Part shown: piece by piece, positions 34,380-47,760 of the stretch
Layout of the letters: every line of letters begins with the position of its first letter
Numbering within the stretch: the stretch's first letter is position 1
Notes under the pieces: generated by a model
The model's database searches: none
What the model was told of the DNA's origin: nothing
What the model saw: the letters and a program-made list of their open reading frames with translations, nothing else
Assembly: GCA_028551475.1 (NCBI GenBank)
Contig: CM052358.1
Coordinates: forward strand, 6,884,501 to 6,948,500
From: Casuarina equisetifolia
Taxonomy: Eukaryota; Streptophyta; Magnoliopsida; Fagales; Casuarinaceae
DNA length: 64,000 nucleotides
Direction of reading: 5' to 3'
Made by a program: the position numbers and the translations under genes

Positions 34380-37190
34380 CGAAAAGATAAGAAATGGGTG
34401 AAAGATTTGTTTAAGAAAAGCATGAAAATAAAAGTTTGAATTATCAAAGTTGGCAATACAAGACCAAGATAGAAAAGAACTTTTAGATTTTTCAACTTTT
34501 GGCAATTAAGCCCAAACTTTATGACAGTAGTAAAGAATATTTGACAAAAAAGGATAGATGACACATCAATGTATAGAATAGTGACAAAATTGAAGGAAAT
34601 GAAAAAAAAATTGAGAAAGATCAATAAAGAAGAATTTGGAGATTTACCAAGAAAAATAAAGACAATAAGGAAGCAATTGCAAATAGCACAACAAAGCTCT
34701 TTGATGAACCTTAAGTACCCAATTGTGCAATGAAGAAAAAGAATGATTACAAATGTTAATAATACATAGCAAGCATGAGAAAATTCTTCTCAAGTAGAAA
34801 TCAAGAAATAACTAGTAAAAGAGGGAGATAGTAACAATATAGTTTTTTGCAAAGTATGATGTAGAGGAGAGCACAAAACTACATTGTCAAGGTGGAAACA
34901 AATGAGGAGCAATTTATGGATCATAAAGAGATCAAAACGAAATTATAGGCTACTTTCAAAACATGCTGGGAAAAGCAAATCAACTACAACCATCAGAAGG
35001 GAAGTTAAGAGAGCTAGTCCTAATTGAAATTCTAGAGAAAGTAAAAGAAGTTTTATAACAAATGTTCAAGGGAAAGATATATGAAAATCTCTTAACATAG
35101 TAAGTGATTACAAAGCTCTAGGTCTTAATGAATACAACACTATATTTTTCAAGAAAGCTTAAACTATAATAAAGAGTGAGGTAAAGGAAGCAATTTTAGC
35201 TTTCTTCTAAAAACTACAACCATTTTAAAGCATACATTCCATGATCATTTCTCTTGTCCCCCCAAAAACAAATGATACTAAAATGAAAGGTTTTAGACTT
35301 ATCTCTTTTTTTAATGTGTTTTATAAGATTATTTCTAAGATAGTGATGGAAAGATTAAGCAAAGTTTTGCCTCACTTCATACATCCTTGCTGAACAACTT
35401 TTGTTCTACGTAGAAACATTAAAAAAAAAATATTGTTGTTCTTAGAGCTAATGCATAATTATCACAAGAATACATATGGAAAAAAGGTGGTTATTAAGGT
35501 TGATATTATGAAAATGTATGATATGGTAGATAGGAATGTAATTTTTAAATATGTTGAAAGCTTTGAAGTTCCTAAACAAACTTAGATATTGGATTGAAAA
35601 CTGGATTATTATTATTGGATATTTTGTAAATATAAGTGGCTTTTATACAGGTTTTTTTAAAGGGACTAAAAGTCTTAGACAAGGAGATCCTCTCTTGCCT
35701 TTTCTTTTTGTCATTGTGATAGAAATCTTCAATAGAATTCTACACAATAAAGTATCTTCTAGAAAGTTCAAATATCATTGGAAATACTTTAAAGAGAAGC
35801 TCATCCATCTATGCTTTGTTGATGACCCATGTAGAGGAAGTAGGTTTCTTATTTGTTCATGAAGATATTGAATCTATATTGTATTTGTTAGATGTTATGC
35901 ATAAGTTTAAGGAGATCACAATATTGAAGATGCACCCATAACAATGTCAAATTTTCTTCTTAGGCTTGTTTGAAAGGGGGAGGTCTCTGATACTAAATCA
36001 TGTTTCTGTCCTAGAAGATCAACTTTTTATCAAGTACCTGGGGATTCCATTGATTACCAAAGAGAATCTTCAAACTAGATTATGCAATTCTAACATATAA
36101 AATACAAAGGAGAGTTGAAGGATGGAAGTCTAAACATGTCAACTATAAGGGGAGACTACAACTAACAAAAAAAGTTTTATTCTCTTTACAAATATAATGG
36201 TTGTAAATTTTTTTACTACCCAAATAAATGTTATATGAAATTGAAAAAAAGATTAGGCTCTTCCCGTGAGCAAGAAAATCTATTGAGCGATGTGTAACAA
36301 AAGTGTCATGAAAGGAAATTTGTCATCCTAAAATTTCTAAAGGGTTAGGATTGATAGATAGTCACATTTGAAATAAGATGACAGTTGGAAAAATCTTATG
36401 ATCTTTAGTGTACAATAACTCAAACTCTTTATAGGTTAGATGGATGATATTATAAAATTATAAGGGAATAAGTGTTCTAAAAATAGAAATGAAAGGATCA
36501 CTAGCTTGGAGTTAGATGAACATTTTACAAATTAGAAGTGAACTTTCACAATTATTGACTAGATCATAGTATAATATTGCTAAAAACTAAAAGAAAGTAG
36601 AGAAGAAATTGAACAGGCAGGGCTATTATGGAAAAGAGGAACATCAAAGCATAATTTTATCTATTGGATTATCTTGAAAGACAAATTAACCATAGTAGAT
36701 TGAGTGGTGATATGGAACAACTTAGTCGACTTATAGTGCAACCTTTGCCAACAAGAAGAAGAATCACAGAAACATTTATTCTTTAATTATAGATTCACAA
36801 ATTATATTTAGAAGGCTTTGTTAGGTATAAATGAATTATCTTGAAGAATTAGATAACATTGAACAAAAGTATGTTAGAGAATCAAGGCTGTTGAATATAA
36901 AAGATTTGTAGCATCCCTACTCAATGTATTATTTAAAGTTACATTATATTATATCTGAAGGGAAAGGAATAGAGAAAGATTCAATGGTAAAAATCTAGAC
37001 AATCCGACCATTATTTCTAAAATCAAGGACATGAGAGACAAGATTTTATCAATCAAAAGAGTAAAGCTTATAAATTATAATAAGTTTTTGCAAGAGCTTT
37101 AGAATTTATCAAATGTAGTTATTGAGTCAAAATGAGAATGTTGTAACTAAATAATTTTATTTTCTTTGGTAATATATAATATTAAAAAAA
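34380..37190 (+). mobile_element. LINE (plant L1-type) ORF2 relic, reverse transcriptase to zinc-knuckle end
   Basis: Non-LTR retrotransposon remnant on the plus strand. In order: linker (MYRIVTKLKE, KINKEEFGDLPRKIKTIRKQ, about 34,570-34,680), the pre-RT segment NEYNTIFFKKA (about 35,130), and RT blocks including TKMKGFRLISFFNVFYKIIS (about 35,282-35,340). Then VIKVDIMKMYDMVDRNVIF (about 35,490-35,540), SLRQGDPLLPFLFVIVIE (about 35,672-35,725) and the catalytic box as FVDD (about 35,815). A zf-RVT-like end reads CNLCQQEEESQKHLFF (about 36,740). An A-rich tract near 37,180 may be the 3' tail. Many stops and frameshifts: inactive and old. The endonuclease part is not clear. Confidence 0.8.
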
Positions 37191-37199
37191 GAAAGGAAG

Positions 37200-40144
37200 T
37201 TTGAATTTGCAACTTCATAAATTAGGCTTTCATACCAAAGTAAATTGAGTTTCCTTGTCCATGCGCCTATGGTCGTCATGCCAAAAAATAAGACGAGGCC
37301 ATCATGAACAAAAATTGAAATGATATTGGACGTTAATGCCTGAAAACTGAAATGACATGAGTTTCTATGCACGAAAACTAAAGTGACATGGGCCATTATG
37401 TTCGAGAATTGAAATTATATGAGTTATTATGTTCAAAACTCCATTTGAAACTTTGAGCATCAAACCTACTTTAACATGCTCTCTCGCCTTAAGTGTGAGG
37501 AAATGCTTTTAATGGGACTCAATTTACAACTAAAAAAATGTCTTACTTGAAATATTGATTTTGATGTTCTTAAAGATTCATTTTTTATCCCCAAAATGAC
37601 TTATAAAAGAGCGGAAAACCTTTACTCACAAGAAGAATATATCCAATATATTGATAATGTATGACATTCATATGCATTTCAATTATTCTTTGATAGAAAA
37701 AATTCCAAGGATGCAATTCACAACCTTTAATAATGATTGTGTGAGAAGTTGATAGTCTTATGATGTAGGCACTTGCTCTGGAGATGAGTGATTGGTTACC
37801 TACAAAGCATTTAGAGTCACTAAACAATCAGAATATTGTTGGATGTTATTCTTCCAGAGAAAAGACTAGTCCCGCGGATTGGAGGCAGGTAGCTAGAACA
37901 GGTCCGAATCTACTCAAACGAGGAAATAGGTGAAAGACTAACTGGTTTGACGACTAACCGACGTTATATCAATATCCTAAGTTTAGTGTGGGCTGAAAAA
38001 GGTTTATAAAGGTGTGCAAAGCAGCAATCAAACTTCACAGCGAAAGTCATCTTCTCCAGGGTCCAATAATTGGACGGCGATAAGATCTACGAGACTGAAA
38101 ACCATGAACAAAAGGAATATTAAGATTTGGAGCAATCAAGCCAAAAAAATGAGTATAAGATGGTATTTGAGAGATTTATCCGCAGACTACTTCAGTATGA
38201 ACTGAAAAAGAATTAGTTTATGAAAAGGAATGATATCTCCACAGGGCGAGACAGAATCTAACTTGGGTCTAACCCAAGATTATTGTGAAACAAGACTATG
38301 ACACAAATATTCATTAGAGGGCCCCGTGACTTGCTTTTACTCTCTGTGCTTGACCTTTTATTGGCTTGTCTTTTGCAACCAAAGCAAATCCGGAACACTA
38401 ACTTTGTCCCAAACCCAGCAAGATCGCACAAATTATTCAACGCGTTTGTGATTTCTTTCGTTTCATGACAAGAGTGCAGTGGTCCTTCTGTCTCTCCCAA
38501 ACCCCTTCGCAGACCAAAAGCACATTATAAAATGATGAAGGTTTGTCGGCAGTTGAATTAAGCCAGACTATCCTTCACGTGACACAAAAAAACAAAGCAA
38601 TTGTCTCTGCTACTATTCGTACGACACCACTTTTGCTGGTCCAATCCTCTGCTTCAGCTGTGAAGGGTCCACTCTTCATTGGGCACCTTGTGGAAAGGCA
38701 TCTAAGCGTCCCGCCACCACTCACTCGCCAATGTAACTTATGCATATCTTCTCTCCCCCTCCCTCTCCCTCTCCCATGCCCGCCGACACATACAATAAAA
38801 ATTGCTGATAGAATCATCCAAATTTTTTGTCAATGAGTAATATCCATCTTGTAAAGATAAAAATATAAATTGTAGTTCAAATGTAGGGCTTGTACTCTAT
38901 TATCTCATAAATCGTTGTTTGTCCTAAGATTTGTGAGTTTAACATCTAATTGATAGTCAAATTCTTTAGCTTTCACTTATGTCTCTGCTGCCACCCGAAG
39001 CTCCAAATTTATGCTGCATTAGGATTATTTGCTAGTTCCCTGACCCCTAAAAAGTTCATGTAACCTTGCCTACATTGATCCTAATGGGGAAACTATTAGG
39101 TTTAGTTCATATTCAAGATGACAAGACCAAACTGATTGAAGTTTGAAACGGAATTTGTTCTTTTTGTCTTTGTGACGTTAATATATCTAAAAGTATTAGG
39201 CAATATCATCGAATGAAAATCTCATAAACTGAATTGTTGATTTTGAAGATCTTTTCACTTTATGCCGAGATCATTGAGTATTTTAAAGTGCCAAACTACT
39301 TCTCTCATACAGGCTTAAGAAGCACACAATCAATTTGTTGAATAATAAACAATATTTTATAATGCAGTGAAGCAAGTATAGTTTTCTACAATTTATATAA
39401 TAAACTATTGCATCAGATATGTCAACAATTCTGAATCAAATTCCCCTATAATTCTCATAATCATGACCATTTTTCAAGAAAAACATTTTATCTCATTATT
39501 TGTTCTAGAACCAGAAATTTTTTTGAGAAGGCTTTTAGGCTAGCCACCTAAAGATAGGTGGCAAGACTACCACCAAAATAGTTTGGAGTGTGGTTTAGTT
39601 AAGTTAAAAATATTTTTGGAGATGATTGATCATCCTTTCAAGGTTTAAGAAAATTGCCTAGTCGACATTCAAGTCTTGACCATTCCCTTGAGCTTTAAGA
39701 GGTTGCAAAATACCCAAAAATATTTTGAAGGGATAACTAACTAATTACAGAATTCTTTTAGAATATCAGACTAATTTTATAGCTTTTTATGGTGGTCTAT
39801 CCTCCCTCTATGTACAGTTTTTTTTTCCTTCCTTTTTTGTTGGGTAAAAAGAGTTTGAAGTATGAGATATCAAAGTGAAAAACTTAGATCATGAAAAACT
39901 AGTAAACAACCATGGACTACTAGTTGTGACAACTATCCCTCTATGGATAATTGAGAAACTGGTATTTAAGATTGGTGATTGTCAACAGGTTTGGCTGTGG
40001 ATATTCTTGATAGTATCAGCTTTTTGGCTTACTTGATTTTGAGAGACCTATGACTTCTTTTACCAGCGACACAGAGAGCCCAAAGACTCTAACAAAGAGT
40101 GTTATCTTTCTCATTTCTCATCATTCATATGGGCATCCACCTTG
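37200..40144. other. Intergenic, nothing firmly recognised
   Basis: Contains a CCCTCT-rich tract at 38,752-38,780 inside a locally less AT-rich stretch (38,450-38,800) that could be a promoter or CpG-like region. No gene next to it could be identified. The rest is AT-rich and shows no conserved motifs. Confidence 0.3.
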
Positions 40145-40149
40145 CACAT

Positions 40150-40384
40150 TGTTAAAACAAAGAACAAAGATCCTGTAGGATGAACTTCCTCATTGACTGT
40201 AGTAAGGAGGAAAACGGAGCAAAGGCAGATCTGTGGAGCCACTAGGGCTTAGCTATTTGCATTTTACTCAAAGAATAATAGTTACAGAGTTTCACTTATA
40301 TACAATATAAAATAAGGACATAAAAGTAAATTGCTCATAAACAAATGCTACATCATGGGCCTTCAAATAGCAAGCAACCCAATA
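40150..40384 (-). repeat. 3' LTR of the copia element
   Basis: A 235-bp direct repeat that, on the plus strand, begins TGTTAAAACAAAG and ends CAAGCAACCCAATA. It is about 98% identical by eye to 45,503-45,737. Confidence 0.95.
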
Positions 40385-43300
40385 CTCCCCCTCAAGCTGG
40401 AGATTTGTAAAGGTCAAATGCTCCAAGCTTGCTTAAGAGATAATGATGTTGCTTGCCATTGAGGGCTTTGGTGAACAGATCTGTTGGTTGTTCTAAACCT
40501 GATATACGTCGCGTGCACACTGTTCCCCGTTGTATCTGTTCCTGTATGAAGTGGCACTCGATCTCAATGTGTTTTGTCTTCTCATGTTGCACTGGATTGG
40601 CTGCTATTTTCTTGCCGCCTTATTATCGCAGAAGAGAGAAACTGGTAGTTTGACATGAAGCCCGAGGTCTCGAAATAGTCCAGTGAGCCACATGATTTCA
40701 CACACTGTAATTCCCATGGCTCTATATTCTGCTTCTGCTGATGATCTTGACACTGTCGGTTGTTTTTTTGTCCTCCATGAAATTAATGAACCTCCAAGCT
40801 TGACACAATATCCTGTGAGGGATCTCTTCGTCATCGGGCAGGTGTCGTAGTCGGAGTCACAAAATGCTACTAGCTCCAGATGTGATGAAGTAGGAAAGAG
40901 AAGACCGAGGCCTGGAGCTCCTTTAATATACTTTATAACCCAAAGTGCCGCATCCATGTGTGATCGTTTAGGTGCATTTGTGAATTGGCTTAACTGTTGA
41001 ACTGGGTAAGTGAGGTCTGGCCTGGTTACTGTTAAGTACATCAATTTTCCTACCAATCGCCTATAAGATGAGGGGTCATGGATGAGTGGATCATAGTGTC
41101 TATTACCAATCTCAATATCATGTTCCATTGATGTCAACTTTAGACCTTGTTCCATGGGTGTGTTCACTGGTTTAGCACCAGCTAAGCCTGCTATGGATAT
41201 CAACTCAAGAGCATATTTCCATTGATTGATACAAATCCCTTCTCTTGAACGAGCCACTTCTATTCCTAGAAAATACTTCAGTTGACCTAGATCTTTCATT
41301 CAAAACTTTGAATCCAAATAGGTTTTGAGGCTGGTCATGGCTGTGACATTATTCCCACTAATCAGTATGTCATCAACATAGATGAGGATGATGACGATGC
41401 TATTGCCCTCTTGACGGGTAAATAGGGCATAATCATACTGTGACTGAGAATATCCAATTGCCTTGAGTGCATCAGTGAACTTGGCATACCACTGGCGGGA
41501 TGCTTGTTTCAGGCCATAAAGGGACTTGCGCAGTCGACATACTAAGTTCTCCCCCTGTCGACGAAGCCCTGGTGGGAGCTCCATGTATACTTCTTCAAGT
41601 AAGTCACCATGCAAGAAGGCATTTTGCACATTTAGCTGGTAGAGGGGCCAATTATGGTGGGCAGCAAGTGAGAAAATGGCTCGAACACTGATGATCTTAG
41701 CAGTGGGGGCGAAGGTTTCTTCATAGTCAATACCTTCACGCTGATGATAGCCCTTGGCTACCAGTCGAGCTTTATGCCGCTCGACATTCCCATCAGAATT
41801 GTATTTAAGTTTGTACACCCATTTGCAACCGACGGCACGGCGCCCTAGTGGTAATGGGACTAAATCCCATGTATGATTGGCCTTCAAGGCCTCTAATTCG
41901 TGCTCCATAGCACTAACCCAATTAGGGTCCATAACAGCTTCCTGATATGATGTGGGTTCCCGTACAACAGAAACAGAGGCAACAAAGTGTTTGTGATGTG
42001 GGTTAAGTTTAGCTAAGGAAACATAGTGAGTGAGGGGGTAACAGGTAGACATGGAAGCGGAAGGGAGGGTGGAGCATATGTATTCAGTGGTCCAAACCGG
42101 AGGGCGTGTGATGCGAGAAGAGCGACGAAGGGGTGGGCTCAAGGAGTCTGTGGAGGAGGGAATGGGAGGAGAGGTATCAAAGGAGGACACGATAGGAGGC
42201 TCAGGGGAAGGCCGAGGTGAAGGATCAGAGGGTACATGAAGGGGAGGGATGACTTCCTCAGGAAGGGAAGGTAAGGACTCAATCACGGGGGCGGTGTGAT
42301 CGGTGGGAATAGCTGGACTATCAGACTCACGAGCATGACTAGAAAACAGAAATTCTGACTCGTGGAACACAACATCGCGACTGATAAAGAATTTACCAAT
42401 GGCGGGATCATAAACATGGTATCCTTTTTGGACCGAAGAATAGCCCATGAAGACACAAGGGACAGCACGAGGAGCAAATTTGCTCGTGGGGCAAAGAGAA
42501 GTGACATAGCAACGACATCCAAAAACACGAAGGTGATGAAGGGTGAGAGGATGACCATGAAGAATCTCAAAAGGAGTGCGATGTGAGATGGCTGATGAAG
42601 GTAATCGATTGACAAGGTACGTTGCCGTAAGGATGCATTCTCCCCAAAAGCGAGTAGGGACATTGCTCTGGAATAATAAGGCTCGAGCGATGTTCAAGAG
42701 ATGTTTATGTTTGCGTTCTACAACCCCATTCTGTTGAGGTGTATGAACGCAACTGCTCTCATGAATGATCCCTCGGAAAGACAGAAAGGAAGAAAAGGCA
42801 TGAGAAAAGAACTCAATTCCATTGTCAGAGTGAATACGCTGAATGGGACACCCAAATTGAGTAGAGACCATAAGGATGAAAGCTTGCACAAGGGGAAAGA
42901 CTTGATCCTTGGATTTGATCAAGAAAGTCCATGTGGCTCGGGAAAAATCATCGACTATTGTCAAAAAATATCGAGCTCCATCATGGTTTGGAACTCGATG
43001 TGGCCCCCAAAGATCCATATGGACTAATTGAAAAGGTGCGTGAGTATGTATCTGACTATGGCTAAAAGGTAAACGAGTTTGTTTGGCCAAGGGACAGATA
43101 GAGCAAGAAAAATCATGTGGATGTTTTAAAGTTTTTCCATGCATGACTAGATATTTAGAAGAGGGGTGACCAAAGCGTTTGTGCCATAAATCATAATCTG
43201 AATTAAATGAGTCATTACAAATAGCGTTCAACATTACATCAGAAAACGGTTTCGGAATACAAAGTTGAAACCGTGACAAAATGGAAGCAAGATTGGGATC

Positions 43301-45502
43301 GACTTCTGTGGAAGACATCAAAAAATAGAGACCTCTATCAGCTTTACCCCAACCGATCACTACCCCAGTCATATTGTCCTGGAAAACACAAAAGCCAGGA
43401 AGGAAAGTAACAATGCAATTATTATCCATGGTTAACTTAGTGATGGATATTAGGTTATATTTAAATTTGGGAACAAAGAAAACATGATTAAGGGTTAAGG
43501 TTTTTGTGGGTCGGCTAGGTCCTATATGGGTGGCTGTTGTACGGGTTCCATCAGGCAAATGTATGGAAAGTAATTGAGATGGACATGGAGCATGAGATAT
43601 TAAATAATTGAAATTGCAAGTAATATGATCGGTGGCTCCGGAATCCAAAATCCATCTATAATTATCAACTGCAAGAGGAGATTTGGAAGTGTTACCTGCA
43701 AATGAAGCACTAGTGTCGCTGCCCCCTATATTGTTCAGAGCAGATAGGAGTTGCTGGAATTGCTTAGCTGATAATCCCCCTTGCGTGGCCCCGCCGGTAG
43801 GATTTTCTGTCTGTCCTATAGATCCGTATGCAGCAAGGGTGTGTTGGCCTGACCCATAATTGAAATGGGTAGCAGGCCATGATCCTGCGGGCTGGAGAGC
43901 GAGCCCGTTGGAAAAGCCTGTGGGCGGTCCTGTTATAACAGGACCGCATGTAAGAGGGGCGCTAGCCCATTGAGTAGGCTGGCTGGCTGGCAGGGGCCAA
44001 GTGGCCTGCATGCGGGGCCCCATGGGCCAGCTGGCCCGCATGCAGGCTGTTGCCTGCCATATGGCCCGCATGGGGCCCGCTAGGCAATAAGTGGCCCGCA
44101 TGCGGGCCTACGGGTTGGCCCACGAATGGGGGGGTCCCGAGTAGCGACCCCCCTTCGCCGTTGCTCCCCTCGACGCTGGTCTGGAAGGTGTGCGTCGGCG
44201 GGGAGGAATCCTGCTGCGCTGTTCGTCCTCTGCCCCCTCCCTTCCGGTTCCAAGTGGGGGGAAAACCCACAATATGGAAGCAGTTTTCACGGGTGTGACC
44301 CGTTTTGTTACAGTGTGCACAAATGGGAGCTCCCCCAGCGCAGTTTCTGCCTCCATCTCCACGGTTTGAGCTCCGTTGGGTGTTCGTTGGGGGACTCCTT
44401 TGAAGATTTAAGGTTCCTAAAGCTCGATTGACTGCAAGAGCCATCCTTTCAGCTGCTAGATTGGACCCATCCGGTTTTTGGAGTTGGTCTTCATCTTCCT
44501 TGGTGAGGTTATACGCGGAATCAACGGTGGGAAGTGATTCCTTGGATAGAATATTTGTTCTGAGGGGCTTAAATTGGTCACTGAGACCCATGAGGTACTC
44601 CATTAACCGGATTTCTTTCTGCCTTCCTTCCAATCTCTCATTCACTTTGCAGATACATAACCCACAAGTACATAGCACGGGGGGTTCATGTAAATCAATT
44701 TCAGCCCAACAATCACATAAAGCACTATGATATTCTCTTACTGACCGGCCTGTTTGCTTCATTCCGTAGAGTTTCTGTCTGAGGTTGTATCGTTGAGTGA
44801 CTGTGGTGCGGCCAAAACGAAGCAGGAGAGTTTCCCATACGATTTGAGCATTTCCAGTGATGAAGACTAACGAAACAAGGTCAGAATCCACAGATTTCTC
44901 GAACCAACTGATGATAGTAGCGTGACATTGGTCCCATTGTGCTGCCTTTGCCGTATCTGCTGTGGGTCTTGGAAATGTGCCATCAATGAACCCCCATTTG
45001 TTTTTTCCTTTCAAGTTATTCTTAACTTGACGGCTCCAAACATCGTAGTTGGCTTCACTGCTAAGTTTAATGGTGGAAAGAGCTGCTCCAGGGAAGTCAG
45101 TAGGAGAAAGAAAAAGGGGATCTCGAAAGGGGTTGATGTTGGTGGAATCGGTAGTCATGGTAGAAGGAATGGGGTTTTGGTCGAAGGAAGGAGATGGGTT
45201 GTGTGGATTGGAATTTCTGGAAAAACTAGGGGGCAGTTTGGTAAGTCTTTTAGTCTGAGGGCTTTTAGGGTCTTGGTGAGACGAAATTGACCTTGGTTTT
45301 CTTAACATCCAACGGTCAAAATGAATTAGGTATTTAAACTAGGGGTAAAACGAGGAATAATATTTGGTGAAAATATCAACTACTAGAAATACCCTTAACT
45401 ACAAGCAAGAAGAGAAACAGAGAAGATGAGCGGAAGCAAAGATCTCGACACAGTACCTCTAGTGCGTGTCGGGTGAAGAACCTTAAGGCTCCGGTACCAT
45501 AT

Positions 45503-45737
45503 TGTTAAAACAAAGAACAAAGATCCTGTAGGATGAACTTCCTCACTGACTGCAGTAAGGAGGAAAACGGAGCAAAGGCAGATCTGTGGAGCCACTAGGG
45601 CTTAGCTATTTGCATTTTACTCAAAGAATAATAGTTACAGAGTTTCAATTATATACAATATAAAATAAGGACATAAAAGTAAATTGCTCATAAACAAATG
45701 CTACATCATGGGCCCTCAAATAGCAAGCAACCCAATA
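45503..45737 (-). repeat. 5' LTR of the copia element
   Basis: A 235-bp repeat matching 40,150-40,384. It is followed, in element orientation, by the primer-binding site. Confidence 0.95.
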
Positions 45738-45742
45738 CACAT

Positions 45743-46829
45743 GCGTACTTCAAAAGCATCTTGACGAAGAACAGTTTCTTTCTATCTTTAGGAATATGAA
45801 TTGAGTTGTAAGATATTTCAGGTAGAAACACTATGCAATTCCCGAAACGTAATCATTTTTATCGTAATGGCCATCTTAATAACCTTTTTTCGAAATAAAA
45901 GTTGCATTTGATCCATGTTTCTTAACAGAATTTGTCAGCAGAAATAGCTATACCTTTAGGGCGATTCATTCTAACTTTTCTTTAACTGCACTGGTGTATG
46001 AAAGTTCGGGAAAGTTTTGCAGACGGGCGTCTTCATCTTTTGTGGCAAAAACTCTATAGTATTCTGATAATTACAAATGAAGTCTGTAAGAGTTAGAACT
46101 ATAAGCATGGAATTAAATTTCTGAGGCATCAAACATGCTACTGACCTGAAAATGGGTTGTACTTTTTAACATCTTGTTAAGGTGCTTAGCATACAGATGA
46201 ATTGTTGAATCACTCGTTCTTTAAGATGATATACAGGAGACCGTGATTTTAGCATTTAATTGACATATTGAGACTCACATAAGGACTTGAAATACAAGAT
46301 AGATTGTGGAGTTAAGAATTGAATTTAGTATCACTTTAAATATGATATGAAATCGCTAATTGTCCTAAAAATTTTAATTGTTAAAAAGATATTAGTATTA
46401 GTCATTTAATTTACATTTCCATATAAATCAACTCTTTCAAAACCCTATGGTTTGAAGGGTTTTCAATTTTACTCCTTACTATATATATATCAGTTGCTTT
46501 TGTCGTATTCTAGATGCTTTCTTTCCTTTTTTTCATTAGAAAACAGCTTCAACTTTGCTGAACTATATATAAAGAATTTTCCAAAAGGTATGACGTGCTT
46601 TATCCAACCTCAATATTTATTAGCCTAGAAAATATAATGGAAAAGGAAAATAATTAAATGAGTAAAAAAAATGATGGAAAAAGCAAATAAGCTTTATTTT
46701 TTTTTGGTAGAGATATAAGTTTGCATTAATAAAAATTAGTGTACAAAAATATAAAAATATATACCAACATTAAAAAAGAAGGAAAAAAAAAAAGAAGACT
46801 ATAAAATTTATAAGGTTACTTGGCAAGTT
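45743..46829. other. Intergenic, nothing recognised
   Basis: AT-rich flank between the copia element and the next LINE relic. Without the copia insertion, 40,144 and 45,738 would be continuous. I see no gene across that joint. Confidence 0.3.
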
Positions 46830-47760
46830 AGTTGTTTACCTAAAAAGGAAGGAAGACTTGGACTACTAGATCTTAAAGTGTAGAATACGATTTTGTTGAG
46901 GTAGTCACTCTAGAATCTCATCAATTATCCAAGTTCATTCGTATGAAGTAAATGGATTTATAGTACTAAATGTAAGAGATTTTCAATTATGTATCTTGAC
47001 ATAAAAAAAATATATGGCATGGAGTTGGAGAGGTCTTCTAAAGCTATGACAAATTCTCATTTATATGCTTTCTAAACTTTTTTATTGTTGTAAAGAAACA
47101 TATAAGAAATTGTGCTAGGTAAATACTGAGGTTGAATGGTATGACTTGATATGGTCAAGAGGAGTCAAAAAACAAAACTTATTAGATAGCTCATATGTAG
47201 GAACAAACCTCTTACAACAAAAGTGATTTTTTGTTAGCTCCCTTTAATTAATTTGTATTGTAATTCCTATAGTTCTCAATTTAAAAGCAGGTCACATTTT
47301 TTTTTTCAATGTATTTCATCTAAGCAAATTTGGAGAAGTATTATAATAAAACAAGACTTTTGTAATAATATTAACGATTGAAATTTTGAACTGCAATAGA
47401 TGATTAAAGCAATTAAAGGAAAATACTTGATTGTAAAGCTTCTTAAATTTTCTTTCTCAGTATGTATCTATTATATATGATCTGAACATAATTATAGATA
47501 TTTTCAAAATAAGGCTGTTGAAATATCAATTTTGTTGATTAAAATTAGGAATGTAGTATGTGGGAGAGCATCTTTATTTAGAAACATTAAACCCTTTCAA
47601 GCAAATGTTTTGTTGTGTGATAATTGGAGAATTTCAAATTTGATTTTTTCTTAGATGAATTGTAATGCTGGAGTATGTCCTTAAGCTTTTGTATTATCTT
47701 ATTCTTCGATAAATAAACTCACATATTCATAAATAAATAAATAAATAAAAAAGAAGCTTT
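46830..47760 (+). mobile_element. LINE (plant L1-type) 3' end with TAAA tail
   Basis: Plus-strand remnant of the ORF2 C-terminus. Phrases include KEGRLGLLDLK (about 46,850), VEWYDLIWSRG (about 47,135) and LIKIRNVVCGRASLFRNIK (about 47,540-47,595), which fit the post-RT region and end of plant L1 elements. It ends in an (ATAA)n tail (about 47,722-47,748), typical of LINE insertion. It has many frame breaks. It looks 5'-truncated, as is usual for LINEs. Confidence 0.65.

Larger units (their letters stand above)
40145..45742 (-). mobile_element. Ty1/copia LTR retrotransposon, near full length, with target-site duplication
   Basis: A virus-like element read on the minus strand. The LTRs are 235 bp each (40,150-40,384 and 45,503-45,737), flanked by the 5-bp target duplication CACAT (40,145-40,149 and 45,738-45,742). 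Inside the 5' LTR is a tRNA-Met-type primer site (TGGTACCGGAGCC on the minus strand near 45,485-45,500). A polypurine tract (AGCTTGAGGGGGAG) abuts the 3' LTR. Parts in order: gag with copia N-terminal domain and a CX2CX4HX4C zinc knuckle (CAHCNKTGHTRENC), followed by a PHAGH-type repeat; protease (DSGATDH); integrase; reverse transcriptase (YVDD); RNase H. The LTRs differ at about 4 of 235 positions, so the insertion is young, roughly a million years at commonly used plant rates. It is broken, with about three breaks in the coding region. Short LTRs suggest an Ale/Retrofit-like lineage, not tested. Confidence 0.93.

Noticed and set aside
42701-45290. Several 100-120 codon plus-strand open frames
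   Set aside because: They are antisense to the copia coding region and carry no motifs of their own.
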